Source: CAZIUL01 sp964542475
Lineage (GTDB): Bacteria; Planctomycetota; B15-G4; CAYZWU01
Length of the DNA: 46,691 nt
Assembly: GCA_964542475.1 (NCBI GenBank)
Contig: CAZIUL010000030.1
Coordinates: 1-46,691, forward strand
Direction: 5' to 3'
Of this stretch, positions 31,697-40,175 are shown one piece after another; within the stretch, counting starts at the first letter, position 1, and every line of letters begins with the position of its first letter. The notes beneath the pieces were generated by a model. The model searched no databases. It saw only the letters and a program-made list of their open reading frames with translations, and had not been told where the DNA came from. A program made the position numbers and the translations under genes.

Positions 31697-33703
31697 TTAC
31701 TTCGCCGGCGCGCCGGCGGACCCGTCAGCGGCCTCGTCGGCCGCGATAGGGGCTGCGGGCGCCGCTGCCGGCTGCGCCTTGCCCGACAGGGCTGCGCCGC
31801 CGCTGTTGATTTTCACCAGGGGTCCGGTTATGGACACCCCGGATGCGTCGAGCGTGATGAAGCTTCCTCCCACCTTGAGCGTCAGCCCGGTCATCGCCTC
31901 GATCACAACGTTCGTGCCCTTGACATAGTAATCCCGGCTGACCTGCTCGCAGTGGTTCGATTTGAAGATATCCGTCACATCGCCCTGGACCGTGACCGAT
32001 CTCGATCCGGTGATCTCGACCGCTTCCTTACCCTTTGTTTTGCGGCTGCGGTCCCGGCCCGTCTCCGCGATTTCGTCGCGTTTGATCTGGACGTGCTTGT
32101 CACGCTCCACTGTTTCGAGGCTATCCCGCTTGACCAGAAGGTGCCCGTCGTTGCCCAGCCACTCCTTGCGGTCGTTCTTCACGCGGACATCCAGGTTTTT
32201 CTGGGCATGCACGAAAACCTCCTCCGAACCTTTTAAGTCCTCGAAGCGGATTTCGTTGAACCCCTTGCCTCCCTTCGATGAGTTGCTTTTGAGAGTGCTT
32301 TTCGTTTTTTCCGCCGGCAGGGTATAGGGAGTTTTGTTCTCCCCGTTGTAGACGCTGCCCACAACAACAGGCCTGTCCGGATCGCCATTGAGGAAGCTGA
32401 TCAGCACCTCTTGCCCGATGCGGGGGATGAACATTCCTCCCCACCCGGAACCGGCCTGGTTTTGCGCGACCCGGATCCAGCAGGAGCTTTTTTCGTTGCT
32501 GAGCCCTTCCCTGTCCCAGTGAAACTGCACCTTCACCCTGCCATGCTGGTCCACATAGATCTCATCCGTCTTTGGTCCGACCACAATGGCGGACTGGATA
32601 CCGGTTATTTTCGGGCGGGGCGTAATCCGGGCCGGCCTGAAGGCGATGGAGGACTGGATGCATTCGAACTCGTTCGAATAGTTGAGCTCCATGTTTTTGT
32701 AATCGCCGAACTCCTCCCCCTGCGAACCGGATTGCGAGACGCTTGTCAGAAGGTATTCGCTGTTGTAGCCCTTCCTGGGGTGCTCGGTGAGTTTGAAACG
32801 GTGGCCTGCTTGAAAGAAGCGGCATTCGCCGGTTCCACGGATCGTGCTTTGCGTCGCTTTCAGCTCCTGGAGGCGCACCTTGGCCAAGCGGTCGCCTTCG
32901 GACTGCGCCGTGTACCTGCCGGGATAGTCGAAGATCTCGAGCGCCGCCTCTTTTTCGGAACCGGTGGTTGTCAAGAGGCTCATACCGGGCTGAGAGAAAT
33001 CGTAATCCACATGAGAAAAGTAACCGGGGCGGATGCTTTGCGTGTACACGAAACTGAACACCAGGTCGTCGTGCAGGGAAGCGTTTTCGCTTTTACCGAA
33101 GCGAGCGGCTTTTCCGGACCAGCACTTTGGGTGCGCCACCGGGTTATCGCCCAGAACCATTGTGTGATCATCCTTGGTGTGCTCGAAGAAGTAGAAAATT
33201 CCTTCCTCTTCCATGAGACGGGACACGAAGTCGAAATCGGTTTCCCGGTACTGAACGCAGTACTTCCTGGGTTCGTATTTTTCTTGGAGGGAAAAGCGAC
33301 ACTTCACCGTGAACCCGGTTTTATCGAACACCTTCTTGATGATCTCGGGGATATTCTTGTCCTGGAAGATGCGGCAGGTTGCCCTGTTTCGAAGCAGCTG
33401 GAACATGGGAACCAGTACGCCTTTGTAGGCCGTGAACCTCGTATCGGAGCTCACTTGTGAGAACGAGCTGATGATGCCGTGCACGTACCGGAAAGATCCT
33501 TCGGGCATGCTTATCTCGAGGAAAGCCGGCTTGCCCACCAAAGCGTTGAAATCGATTTCGTCCTTCTCTGATAGGAGATCGATTTCGTAGAAGAACGGTT
33601 CCGACACGGTTTCCCTGCCCTTGAAGCTTTTCACGAGCAAGGCATCGCTGCCCATTGAACAGTGAAAGCTGAACAGCCGTGTAGAAGCGGTGTATGTCGC
33701 CAT
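31697..33703 (-). CDS. vgrG: Type VI secretion tip protein VgrG
   Basis: A 668-residue VgrG/TssI. The gp27-like base covers roughly residues 1-380, with the family signature ESDFDFVSRLMEEEGIFYFF in the form ETDFDFVSRLMEE near 155. The gp5-like OB fold follows (DEIYVDQHGRVKVQFHWDREG and WIRVAQNQAGSGWGGMFIPRIGQEVLISFLNGDPDRPVVVGSVYN), then a long beta-helical needle with a DUF2345-like end. The tail is Ala/Pro-rich. It is the first gene of a four-gene minus-strand island. No other T6SS core gene (TssA-M, Hcp) is in the window, so this is an orphan vgrG locus. Confidence 0.95.
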   Translation of the reverse strand: MATYTASTRLFSFHCSMGSDALLVKSFKGRETVSEPFFYEIDLLSEKDEIDFNALVGKPAFLEISMPEGSFRYVHGIISSFSQVSSDTRFTAYKGVLVPMFQLLRNRATCRIFQDKNIPEIIKKVFDKTGFTVKCRFSLQEKYEPRKYCVQYRETDFDFVSRLMEEEGIFYFFEHTKDDHTMVLGDNPVAHPKCWSGKAARFGKSENASLHDDLVFSFVYTQSIRPGYFSHVDYDFSQPGMSLLTTTGSEKEAALEIFDYPGRYTAQSEGDRLAKVRLQELKATQSTIRGTGECRFFQAGHRFKLTEHPRKGYNSEYLLTSVSQSGSQGEEFGDYKNMELNYSNEFECIQSSIAFRPARITPRPKITGIQSAIVVGPKTDEIYVDQHGRVKVQFHWDREGLSNEKSSCWIRVAQNQAGSGWGGMFIPRIGQEVLISFLNGDPDRPVVVGSVYNGENKTPYTLPAEKTKSTLKSNSSKGGKGFNEIRFEDLKGSEEVFVHAQKNLDVRVKNDRKEWLGNDGHLLVKRDSLETVERDKHVQIKRDEIAETGRDRSRKTKGKEAVEITGSRSVTVQGDVTDIFKSNHCEQVSRDYYVKGTNVVIEAMTGLTLKVGGSFITLDASGVSITGPLVKINSGGAALSGKAQPAAAPAAPIAADEAADGSAGAPAK

Positions 33704-33801
33704 CGTTTCACTCCCCGGTTGGCAATCTCTTCTGGTTCGATGCCGGTGCTTTCAGGAAACAGGGATATACCGTAATTGGATACAAGTCGGAAAAACCCTG
33801 C

Positions 33802-33836
33802 TGCCGATTGCCCGATTCCCTGCTCTCATATCGGCA
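33802..33836 (-). terminator. Weak hairpin plus T-run after the 32-codon gene
   Basis: On the minus strand TGCCGAT pairs with ATCGGCA across 21 bases, and GCAGGGTTTTT follows. It lies about 65 bases past the stop of the small gene. The large loop makes this only a tentative terminator. Confidence 0.3.
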
Positions 33837-33899
33837 ATTCACTGACGGAGCTGAAGTCTATGGGGAGCTCAATGGTGCGCCTATGGGGGTGTGTGCGGC

Positions 33900-33998
33900 T
33901 TACGTTTTAACCTTTTTCAGCTTCTTGCGACGTTTGCTTCCGCATGCCGGCCTTTTGCCGTGGTTGGCCTTCTTGAGGGGCCGCTTGTTCTTGGCCAT
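33900..33998 (-). CDS. 32-residue basic protein, bL37-like motif
   Basis: This short gene encodes a protein with about half its residues Lys or Arg. The start is well marked: AAAGGAG ends five bases before the ATG, and a near-consensus promoter lies upstream. The protein begins MAKNKRPLKKANHGKRPACG and ends in SKRRKKLKKVKT. The motif KANHGKRP is, from memory, the hallmark of the tiny ribosomal protein bL37 described in mycobacteria. Composition and size fit a ribosomal-surface peptide. The alternative is an unrelated small nucleic-acid-binding protein. Confidence 0.72.
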   Translation of the reverse strand: MAKNKRPLKKANHGKRPACGSKRRKKLKKVKT

Positions 33999-34100
33999 TA
34001 TTTCTCCTTTGTACTCTGTCTTTTCAAAAGCTGTTACGCCTGTCGGGAAAAGGCCTGGAGCTTATGAGGTTGTCAGCCGTTTTCAACAGAAAAGCGTAAT

Positions 34101-34129
34101 ATTATAGACAATTTTCCGGGTTCGATCAA
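34101..34129 (-). promoter_or_regulatory. Near-consensus sigma70 promoter for the 32-codon gene
   Basis: On the minus strand TTGATC (34124-34129) and TATAAT (34101-34106) are separated by exactly 17 bases. This is the best promoter match I find in the window. Transcription would start near 34094, giving a leader of about 95 bases before the ATG at 33998; the leader contains CTTTTGAAAAG and other small stems. Confidence 0.7.
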
Positions 34130-34195
34130 CAATCAATGCAGAATCATTGGAGACCGATTGTTGAAACCCTACCCGAGGAGAAAAAACACCCTCTC

Positions 34196-36652
34196 ATGAA
34201 GAGCTGTATCGTCACGGATCGACGCGAGAAGAAGGCCCATCTCTTGTTTCTGCTCGTTTCAGCCGTTTTGCTTGCCGGATACGGGTGTTCTCCCGGCGAA
34301 GGAGACGGATCCGGCTTGAGCGGGCAGGGAAAGGCTTATCCTTCAAGCGGTGCGGGCCTGTCCCGTGAAGAAAGCATGCTTGCGTGGCGCGTTGTGCCGG
34401 AACGCCTTTTCTCCGGGCACAGGCCTTGTTTCGAAACAGGCGTTCCCGGAAATACGGCAAGGGCGCTGTTTTGCGAGGACGGCGCGATACAGGTCCGGGC
34501 GGGGCGGCAAGCCGTACTGGTCTATGTGTGGCTTTTCGATGCGCAAGCCGGCGAGCTCGTCCTGCCGGGAGGCAAGGGAGGCGTTTTTTCGCTGGCGGAG
34601 GGGTATCTGCCGATCCCCAGGGTCCGGTGGCCTGCCGGAGGGGGTCTCGATGTCGAGGCCCGACTCTGTGCCCTGCTGAAAGAGGGAGAACCTCCACAGC
34701 CGGAGAGAGACACTTTTTTCGAGCTGCGGATCAGGCTTTTTAACTCGGGCGAAGAATCCAGGCGCGTCAAAGCCATGGTAGGCATTGTTCCATGCTCCCC
34801 GGATGAAGGCGGCGCTGCTGCAGCCTCGTCGATCGATGTTTCAGCGGACATGCTGTCTCTCGATGGCAAAGGCATTGTACGTTTTTCCAGAAAACCGGGC
34901 TTTTTCGGGACCTGTTCGCGCGGGGCACGGGATCCGGGAGAGGAGCTTTGCTGGAAAGAGACGGAAAGAAGCGGCTCATCCATGGATAACGGTCGTATCA
35001 TAAATGTGACGGCAGCGGTTTGCGCGTTTGACCTTGACATTGATGGAGCCGAACAGGGGGAGTTCGAAGGAGCTGTGCCCAGGGAAGAGGTCAGGCTCCT
35101 GCTGGCCGCCCAACCGGGAGCTCCCTTTCCAGACCCGGCCCAGGTGCTTTGCCGCCGCCTGGACACGCTGATCTACTGGACAGGGGAAACCGGGCTGAAC
35201 CGGCTGTGCATTCGCGTGCCGGACCGTGTCTATTTCGATGCCTTTCGCGCGGCAGTGGCAGAGCTTCTGATGCGCTGGGAAGGCGATGCGGAAGAGGATG
35301 GAGAGCGACAGGCGCAAAAGCGCGAGACGCCTCAAGGAGAGCTAGAAAACATGGCCATGGCCGGGATCGCGCTTGCCCGCGCCGGACACAATGATGCCGC
35401 CCGAGGCATCCTGAACCGGCTGGTGGACGGCCTCGAAAGGGAAAGCCGGGACAACAAGGAGCATGGAAGCAGTGCGAAGGAAAGGGCGGAACAGGCCGAG
35501 CGTATCGGCATCTCCCTTTTCGCCCTGGAGGATCACTACGCGTTCACGCGGGACGAGGCGTGGCTTGGCAGGGTGAGCGGGAGCGCGGCCCGGGCCGGGG
35601 AGCTGATCGCTACCCTGTTCGGAGAGAAGGACCACGGGGATGGGGCTGAAAACAAGCGCGTCGAGGGAAGCTCATCCGGCGGCGGGCAATTGATGCGGGG
35701 GCGGGGCGGCATTGAAGCGGCTCTTTACACGGAGAGGCTATGGGCGGTACATGGTTTGAGAAGCGCGGCATCGCTTGCCGCCGGCGCGGGCGACGAAGAG
35801 CGCTCTGACAGGTACACGGGGCTGGCAGGCGAGCTCGAGGCCGCGCTCGATGCATCGATCAGGGAGGCTGTCCGCGAGAACAGCCTTCTGTACGTTCCGG
35901 GAAGCCCGGACGGCTCGCTCAACCCAGGCTCCGCGCACAAGATGAGCGCGCTTGTGTGGCCTCACAGGATCATGGACCCCCTGAGCAGGCTTGTAAACCG
36001 TTCGTTCGACAGGTACTGGCTGGATGGAGTTACAAGGGCAGGGGGCGAAGGCGCGGACGACGAAGGGGATGGCCGCGGGAGCGGCACGCGCAGCGGTTGG
36101 GATGGTGTTGCAGGGCTTTTCATACCAATGGCCGTGCTTCGCAGGCAGGCAAGGGTTGAGGAGTGCATCGACGGGCTGCTTGACCTTCAAACGGTCCGCG
36201 GGGCTTTTACCTGGCCGGAAAGCCCATCTCCCGGAGAAGGAGGGGAGGAGCCGTCGGTGCGCGGCTTGATCTCCTGGAGGCCTTCGGTTCGCGCTGCCGC
36301 AACATACGTAATCGCTCTCAGGATGCTTTTCCTCGCCGAGAGGGAAGGTGCGCTTGTGCTCGGGTCAGGGGTTCCATGGAGCTGGTTTGACAGCGGGGAG
36401 GCGATCAACATCAAAAGTGCTCCCACACGCTTCGGTAAGGTTTCGTTCTCCCTGGGGATTCGGGAGGGTAAAACAGAGCTTCTCCTCGACACCTTTGCCG
36501 CGCCGCCCAATGGGTACGCGCTCATCCTTCCCGCCACTTACTTCGATCCCGAGGTGGAGATCGACGGGCAGCGGGTTCTTGGCGACCTGAACTTCACAAA
36601 GAAACAGGAAATTCCCATCCCGGCTGGCACACTTTCGGTTAGGGTACAGTGA
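34196..36652 (+). CDS. Secreted six-hairpin-glycosidase-like lipoprotein
   Basis: The ATG at 34196 is preferred because it gives a basic start and hydrophobic helix (AHLLFLLVSAVLLAGYGC), then Ser/Gly-rich sequence; 818 residues. Residues about 100-300 look like a beta-sandwich domain, and 330-740 like an alpha/alpha toroid: ELENMAMAGIALARAGHNDAARGILNRL, IGISLFALEDHY, AALYTERLWAVHGLRSAASLAAGAG, GVAGLFIPMAVLRRQARVEECIDGLLDLQ. A C-terminal beta domain ends the protein (GYALILPATYFDPEVEIDGQRV). This order is common in GH65/78/95-type enzymes, but I cannot identify catalytic acids. The lipobox is not canonical. Confidence 0.68.
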   Translation: MKSCIVTDRREKKAHLLFLLVSAVLLAGYGCSPGEGDGSGLSGQGKAYPSSGAGLSREESMLAWRVVPERLFSGHRPCFETGVPGNTARALFCEDGAIQVRAGRQAVLVYVWLFDAQAGELVLPGGKGGVFSLAEGYLPIPRVRWPAGGGLDVEARLCALLKEGEPPQPERDTFFELRIRLFNSGEESRRVKAMVGIVPCSPDEGGAAAASSIDVSADMLSLDGKGIVRFSRKPGFFGTCSRGARDPGEELCWKETERSGSSMDNGRIINVTAAVCAFDLDIDGAEQGEFEGAVPREEVRLLLAAQPGAPFPDPAQVLCRRLDTLIYWTGETGLNRLCIRVPDRVYFDAFRAAVAELLMRWEGDAEEDGERQAQKRETPQGELENMAMAGIALARAGHNDAARGILNRLVDGLERESRDNKEHGSSAKERAEQAERIGISLFALEDHYAFTRDEAWLGRVSGSAARAGELIATLFGEKDHGDGAENKRVEGSSSGGGQLMRGRGGIEAALYTERLWAVHGLRSAASLAAGAGDEERSDRYTGLAGELEAALDASIREAVRENSLLYVPGSPDGSLNPGSAHKMSALVWPHRIMDPLSRLVNRSFDRYWLDGVTRAGGEGADDEGDGRGSGTRSGWDGVAGLFIPMAVLRRQARVEECIDGLLDLQTVRGAFTWPESPSPGEGGEEPSVRGLISWRPSVRAAATYVIALRMLFLAEREGALVLGSGVPWSWFDSGEAINIKSAPTRFGKVSFSLGIREGKTELLLDTFAAPPNGYALILPATYFDPEVEIDGQRVLGDLNFTKKQEIPIPAGTLSVRVQ

Positions 36653-36687
36653 CCTGATGACAGGAAAACGCGGGCAGCGCGGGCGCG

Positions 36688-36727
36688 GTTTACGGTGCCT
36701 CGCGACAAAGAGTATGAAATAAGCTGG
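36688..36727. mobile_element. Fold-back element, copy D (solo right end)
   Basis: GTTTACGGTGCCTCGCGACAAAGAGTATGAAATAAGC matches the right end of copies A and B with few differences. The left arm is missing and GC-rich sequence precedes it. It lies between the glycosidase-like gene and the NYN gene. Confidence 0.75.
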
Positions 36728-36760
36728 TCAACGATTCGGTTTGTACGATGCGAGGATTTC

Positions 36761-37543
36761 ATGATCAAGACAGGGATCTATGTTGATGCTGAAAATGTCC
36801 GCCTCTGCGGCGGATACGGGATGCGTTACGATGTGTTGAACAGGTACGTATCCATTTCCAGTTCAGTCGTGCTCAGGGCGAACTCCTACGTTGTGGAGGA
36901 CAAGGAACGGACGCGCAGGGACGATGAATACCGCCGCAAGCTGTACCGCTATCACGATGTTCTTCGGAGCTGCGGCTTCAAGCTGATCAAGAAGATTTCC
37001 AAGCGATACGTTGGGCCCGACGGGGAGGTGACCGTAAAGGCGAACGCGGACATGGACCTGGCTATTGATGCCCTCATCCAGTCCAGGAACCTCGACAGGA
37101 TCGTGCTGCTTTCAGGCGACGGCGACTACGTGAGGCTGATCCAGGCGCTGCAGAACCGCGGCTGCAGGGTCGAGGTGATAGGGTTCAAGAACGTGTCGCA
37201 TTCGCTCAAGGAGGAGGCGGATTACTACGCCAGCGGGTTTTTGATCCCGGGATTGATGCCCGGAGAAGAGGAAACGGATGTGACCAGGGGCTATCCCATC
37301 AACTACCGTCCGGACAAGGCGTTTGGTTTCCTGCGGTACCTGGATGTAAATGCCAACGGTGTTGAAGAGAAGGAGGTGTTTTTCCATCGTTCCCAGCTCG
37401 TCGAGGATTATCCGCCCGGCGTCTTGGCGGTTTCTTCGAACATCTTCGAGTTTTCTATCGTCCCGAGCACGGCAAAGACCGCAAAGGAAGGCGAGCTGAT
37501 GGCCGCGAACATCAAGCTGGCGTACCGCGAAATAGTGGTTTAG
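36761..37543 (+). CDS. NYN-domain RNase with cold-shock-like C-terminus
   Basis: The ATG at 36761, five bases after CGAGGA, gives 260 residues. The N-terminal 165 residues form a PIN-like NYN domain of the LabA/DUF88 type: the acidic metal ligands are in GIYVDAENV, NADMDLAIDAL and LLSGDGDYVRLIQAL, and the fold closes with GCRVEVIGF. Residues about 180-215 (KAFGFLRYLDVNANGVEEKEVFFHRSQL) resemble a cold-shock/OB fold with its aromatic RNA-binding patch. The protein should cleave or bind RNA in the cytoplasm. The longer upstream frame is made of fold-back sequence and is not part of it. Confidence 0.85.
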   Translation: MIKTGIYVDAENVRLCGGYGMRYDVLNRYVSISSSVVLRANSYVVEDKERTRRDDEYRRKLYRYHDVLRSCGFKLIKKISKRYVGPDGEVTVKANADMDLAIDALIQSRNLDRIVLLSGDGDYVRLIQALQNRGCRVEVIGFKNVSHSLKEEADYYASGFLIPGLMPGEEETDVTRGYPINYRPDKAFGFLRYLDVNANGVEEKEVFFHRSQLVEDYPPGVLAVSSNIFEFSIVPSTAKTAKEGELMAANIKLAYREIVV

Positions 37544-37546
37544 ATA

Positions 37547-37853
37547 GAGAAGAGGCGGCAACAGAGTGCCGCCCTCCAGAAGAAACGCTATGCGCCGGTT
37601 GAANNNNNNNNNNNNNNNNNNNNNNNNNNNNNNNNNNNNNNNNNNNNNNNNNNNNNNNNNNNNNNNNNNNNNNNNNNNNNNNNNNNNNNNNNNNNNNNNN
37701 NNNCCTCCAGAAGAAACGCTATGCGCCGGTTGAACAATGGAGGGCGCCGCTCCGTCGGCGCCGAAACCGAAGAGGCGGCAACAGAGTGCCGCCCTCCAGA
37801 AGAAACGCTATGCGCCGGTTGAACAATGGAGGGCGCCGCTCCGTCGGAGCCGT
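37547..37853. repeat. 89-bp tandem GGCGCC repeat around an assembly gap
   Basis: The unit starts CCTCCAGAAGAAACGC, continues through GGTTGAACAATGGAGG and contains the core GGCGCC-N8-GGCGCC and a GGCGGCA/TGCCGCC hairpin. Two units are readable to the right of the gap (37704 and 37793, period 89) and a partial one to the left. Open frames through it are repeat translation. Related copies lie at about 13005-13034 and 46589-46691. Confidence 0.9.
37604..37703. other. Assembly gap (100 N)
   Basis: Exactly 100 unknown bases, a usual placeholder length, lie inside the 89-bp tandem repeat. The true array may be longer or shorter, and the join rests on scaffolding. Confidence 0.95.
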
Positions 37854-37882
37854 ACGTTGTGGCATATATACAGGCCCGTATC

Positions 37883-39943
37883 CTATTCACTGAACCTGAT
37901 CGAGCCTGCCATGGTCTCGAAAGCCATGATATCCCTTTCCTCTTCACCTTTTTCGATGCGCATGGAAAGCAGGTAACAGGTGTCGCTCTCGATGAGGGCG
38001 AGAACCCGCCGTGTCTTTCCGTGCTCGTCAATCATGAAAACGGTGCCTGTCCTTCCGTTGATCCTTCTTCGAACCTCGGACTTGATCTTGCCGCCGCCGG
38101 CGGAAATCCGCTTCTTCATGTCATCGATTGTGAAGGAAAACGCGGCGGGCAGGGCGTCGAGGTCGGCATCGCTTTCCCCTTCCATCTCCACGAGAGTGAA
38201 CTTCACGCCGGAAAAATCCTTTTTGTAGTTCTCGAACTCGTACCCCTTGGGCTTGGTTATGCTGATGCCGTAGAGGATGTTCGTGTAGGTGTCCCCATCG
38301 ATCGCGTAGTCCACAAAACTTTCCCCCACCGTCACGGTTCTCTGTCCCCGCGTGAACTCCAGGATTGTGATCTTCAGGTTTCCAAGCGCCGTGACTGCGT
38401 TGAGGAACGCTTCGCCGAGCCCCCCGCCTTTGAGCGATCCTGACGAGAACCTGATGTGAGTCGGATCAACGCGGCCGATGCCCATGACGCCGTCTATGGG
38501 ATACCATTCGCCGTTGATCCAGACCTCGGCCCACATGTGTCCGCCGAAGATGCCACCAAGGTACATGTAGCCCACGCCCACCCTGGCTGGAATGCCCGCC
38601 GCACGGCAGAGCGCCGCAAGCAGCACGCCGTGCTCCGAGCAGTCGCCGGTCGGGTTCTCGAAAACCTCGGCCGCGCTTGCGAAGCCCGTGCCGAAGTTCT
38701 TGTCCTCGATGTAATCGTACACGAACTTCTCGAGCCTGCACGCGGCTTTCCACGCATCGGGCTCGTCGCCGACCAGCTCGATCGCCTTTGCCTTCAGCCC
38801 CGCATGGTCGCATTGCAGGAACGCGTTGGGTTCGATGTATTCGAGAAGCTCGTCCGGCACATCCTTCATGGGGCGCTTTTGCGATTTTTCAGGAAAGCAG
38901 GTCTTGATCAGCACAACGGCTTTTTGCCCGTCGTTTTCGATGACCTTCTGCCTGATGTCCCCGAGCCCTTCCGGGATGCCGAGGTCCGGGTCCTTGGCCT
39001 CGAAACGGTAGAGTATGGAATCCAGGCTGTACGGCGCCGGGAGGTTGATGTTGGATTTGGCCATTGTCTCGAGGATCAGGTCGGCCTTCAGCTCTCCTCC
39101 GCCGGAGTTCTGTGCCCGTTCTTTTGTAGTGATGTAGGTCTCTATCTTGATACCGGTCACGTTCGTCACCGTTTTTATCGATGTGAACTCCTCGTCGCAC
39201 CACTCGGATGTTTTGATTCCGGGGAGTATGTCCATGTAGGATACGGACCGGTGGAGGGTCCTTTTTTCACCGTCCAGAAGCTCTGTCTCTTCGAACTCTT
39301 TCTGCTCCAGCGTCACGGTTGCGATCTTGGCGAGATCAAAGGAGAAGACCTTGAACGAGAATTTTTCTCCGGGTTTTAGCCCGCGCTCTTTGCGGATTTT
39401 GAGAGTTCCGACAGGACCCACCGTGTCTTTATCCCAGGGGATTGTTTTCTCTATTGGTTTTCCCAGGGTGGTTATCGCGAAAACCGCTTCGGTTCCGCTC
39501 ACCTTCAGGTCGTAAAGCGTTTCCTGTTCGGACATGAGGTTTTTCTGGTGCTGCTCGATCACCTTCCCGTTTTCATCCTCGAGCCAGCTCATTTCCATGG
39601 TGATGGTGAGTGACTGACCGAAACGCTTTATTTCCATGAAATTGGTTATCTCTGTTTTATAAAAGGTTTTGCCTCCCTCAACATAACTGGATGTGACGGA
39701 GTGGCCCCATCCCGCATCATCCCCGGCCATTCTCATGAGCGACCAGATGTCCCAGAGTACCTTTTCCTCTCCTTTTGCCTGCGGGGACGAAGCACAGGTT
39801 GCTTCGGAAGAGGGGCAACAGGCGCACTCCTCGATCGAGGGGGCGTCCGGAACCGCGGCTGCACAGGAATGGGTTACCGGGAGAAGAAAAAAGAGGAGGC
39901 TCCAAAATAGGACAGGCGGAATGTGTCTGTTTAGAGAGTTCAT
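37883..39943 (-). CDS. Secreted transglutaminase-like protein
   Basis: The ATG at 39943, preceded by AGGAGA, gives 686 residues with a signal peptide (PVLFWSLLFFLLPVTHSCAAA). The longer frame upstream has no ribosome binding site. The first 370 residues are beta-rich with no name I can give. A transglutaminase-core domain follows with C435 in GDCSEHG, H469 in GGHMWAEVW and D484 in YPIDGV, the complete Cys-His-Asp triad. The last 140 residues form another beta domain. Such proteins are cysteine proteases or cross-linkers of the envelope. It is divergent from the gene at 40176. Confidence 0.88.
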   Translation of the reverse strand: MNSLNRHIPPVLFWSLLFFLLPVTHSCAAAVPDAPSIEECACCPSSEATCASSPQAKGEEKVLWDIWSLMRMAGDDAGWGHSVTSSYVEGGKTFYKTEITNFMEIKRFGQSLTITMEMSWLEDENGKVIEQHQKNLMSEQETLYDLKVSGTEAVFAITTLGKPIEKTIPWDKDTVGPVGTLKIRKERGLKPGEKFSFKVFSFDLAKIATVTLEQKEFEETELLDGEKRTLHRSVSYMDILPGIKTSEWCDEEFTSIKTVTNVTGIKIETYITTKERAQNSGGGELKADLILETMAKSNINLPAPYSLDSILYRFEAKDPDLGIPEGLGDIRQKVIENDGQKAVVLIKTCFPEKSQKRPMKDVPDELLEYIEPNAFLQCDHAGLKAKAIELVGDEPDAWKAACRLEKFVYDYIEDKNFGTGFASAAEVFENPTGDCSEHGVLLAALCRAAGIPARVGVGYMYLGGIFGGHMWAEVWINGEWYPIDGVMGIGRVDPTHIRFSSGSLKGGGLGEAFLNAVTALGNLKITILEFTRGQRTVTVGESFVDYAIDGDTYTNILYGISITKPKGYEFENYKKDFSGVKFTLVEMEGESDADLDALPAAFSFTIDDMKKRISAGGGKIKSEVRRRINGRTGTVFMIDEHGKTRRVLALIESDTCYLLSMRIEKGEEERDIMAFETMAGSIRFSE

Positions 39944-40175
39944 TAATATCTCCTGAAATGTTCGTCCGGGAGGGGTGCCCCGCACCTTTAGCATAACAAA
40001 AATGAAGAAACCAGTATACCATCTTTCCAATAATAGTCCATCATGAGCTTGGAATGTTTGTGGAAGGAAAGCAGGTTATTTCTGTGGATATAATCGGCCG
40101 GGATGGAGTAAAATCGGATACACAAATCCGTTCTGGAAACGAACGGTGATACTTCCGGTTTGAGGAGCTAATCTC

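Noticed and set aside
32411..33460. A 349-residue plus-strand frame inside vgrG
   Set aside because: It is the antisense frame of vgrG; no ribosome binding site and no family resemblance.
33694..34107. A 137-residue plus-strand frame upstream of the glycosidase-like gene
   Set aside because: It is antisense to the well-supported 32-codon gene and to the start of vgrG, and has no ribosome binding site.
37547..37853. A CRISPR array
   Set aside because: Units are contiguous 89-bp tandem copies without unique spacers, and no cas gene is present.
37588..38031. Frames running through the N stretch
   Set aside because: They are translations of the tandem repeat and of unknown bases.
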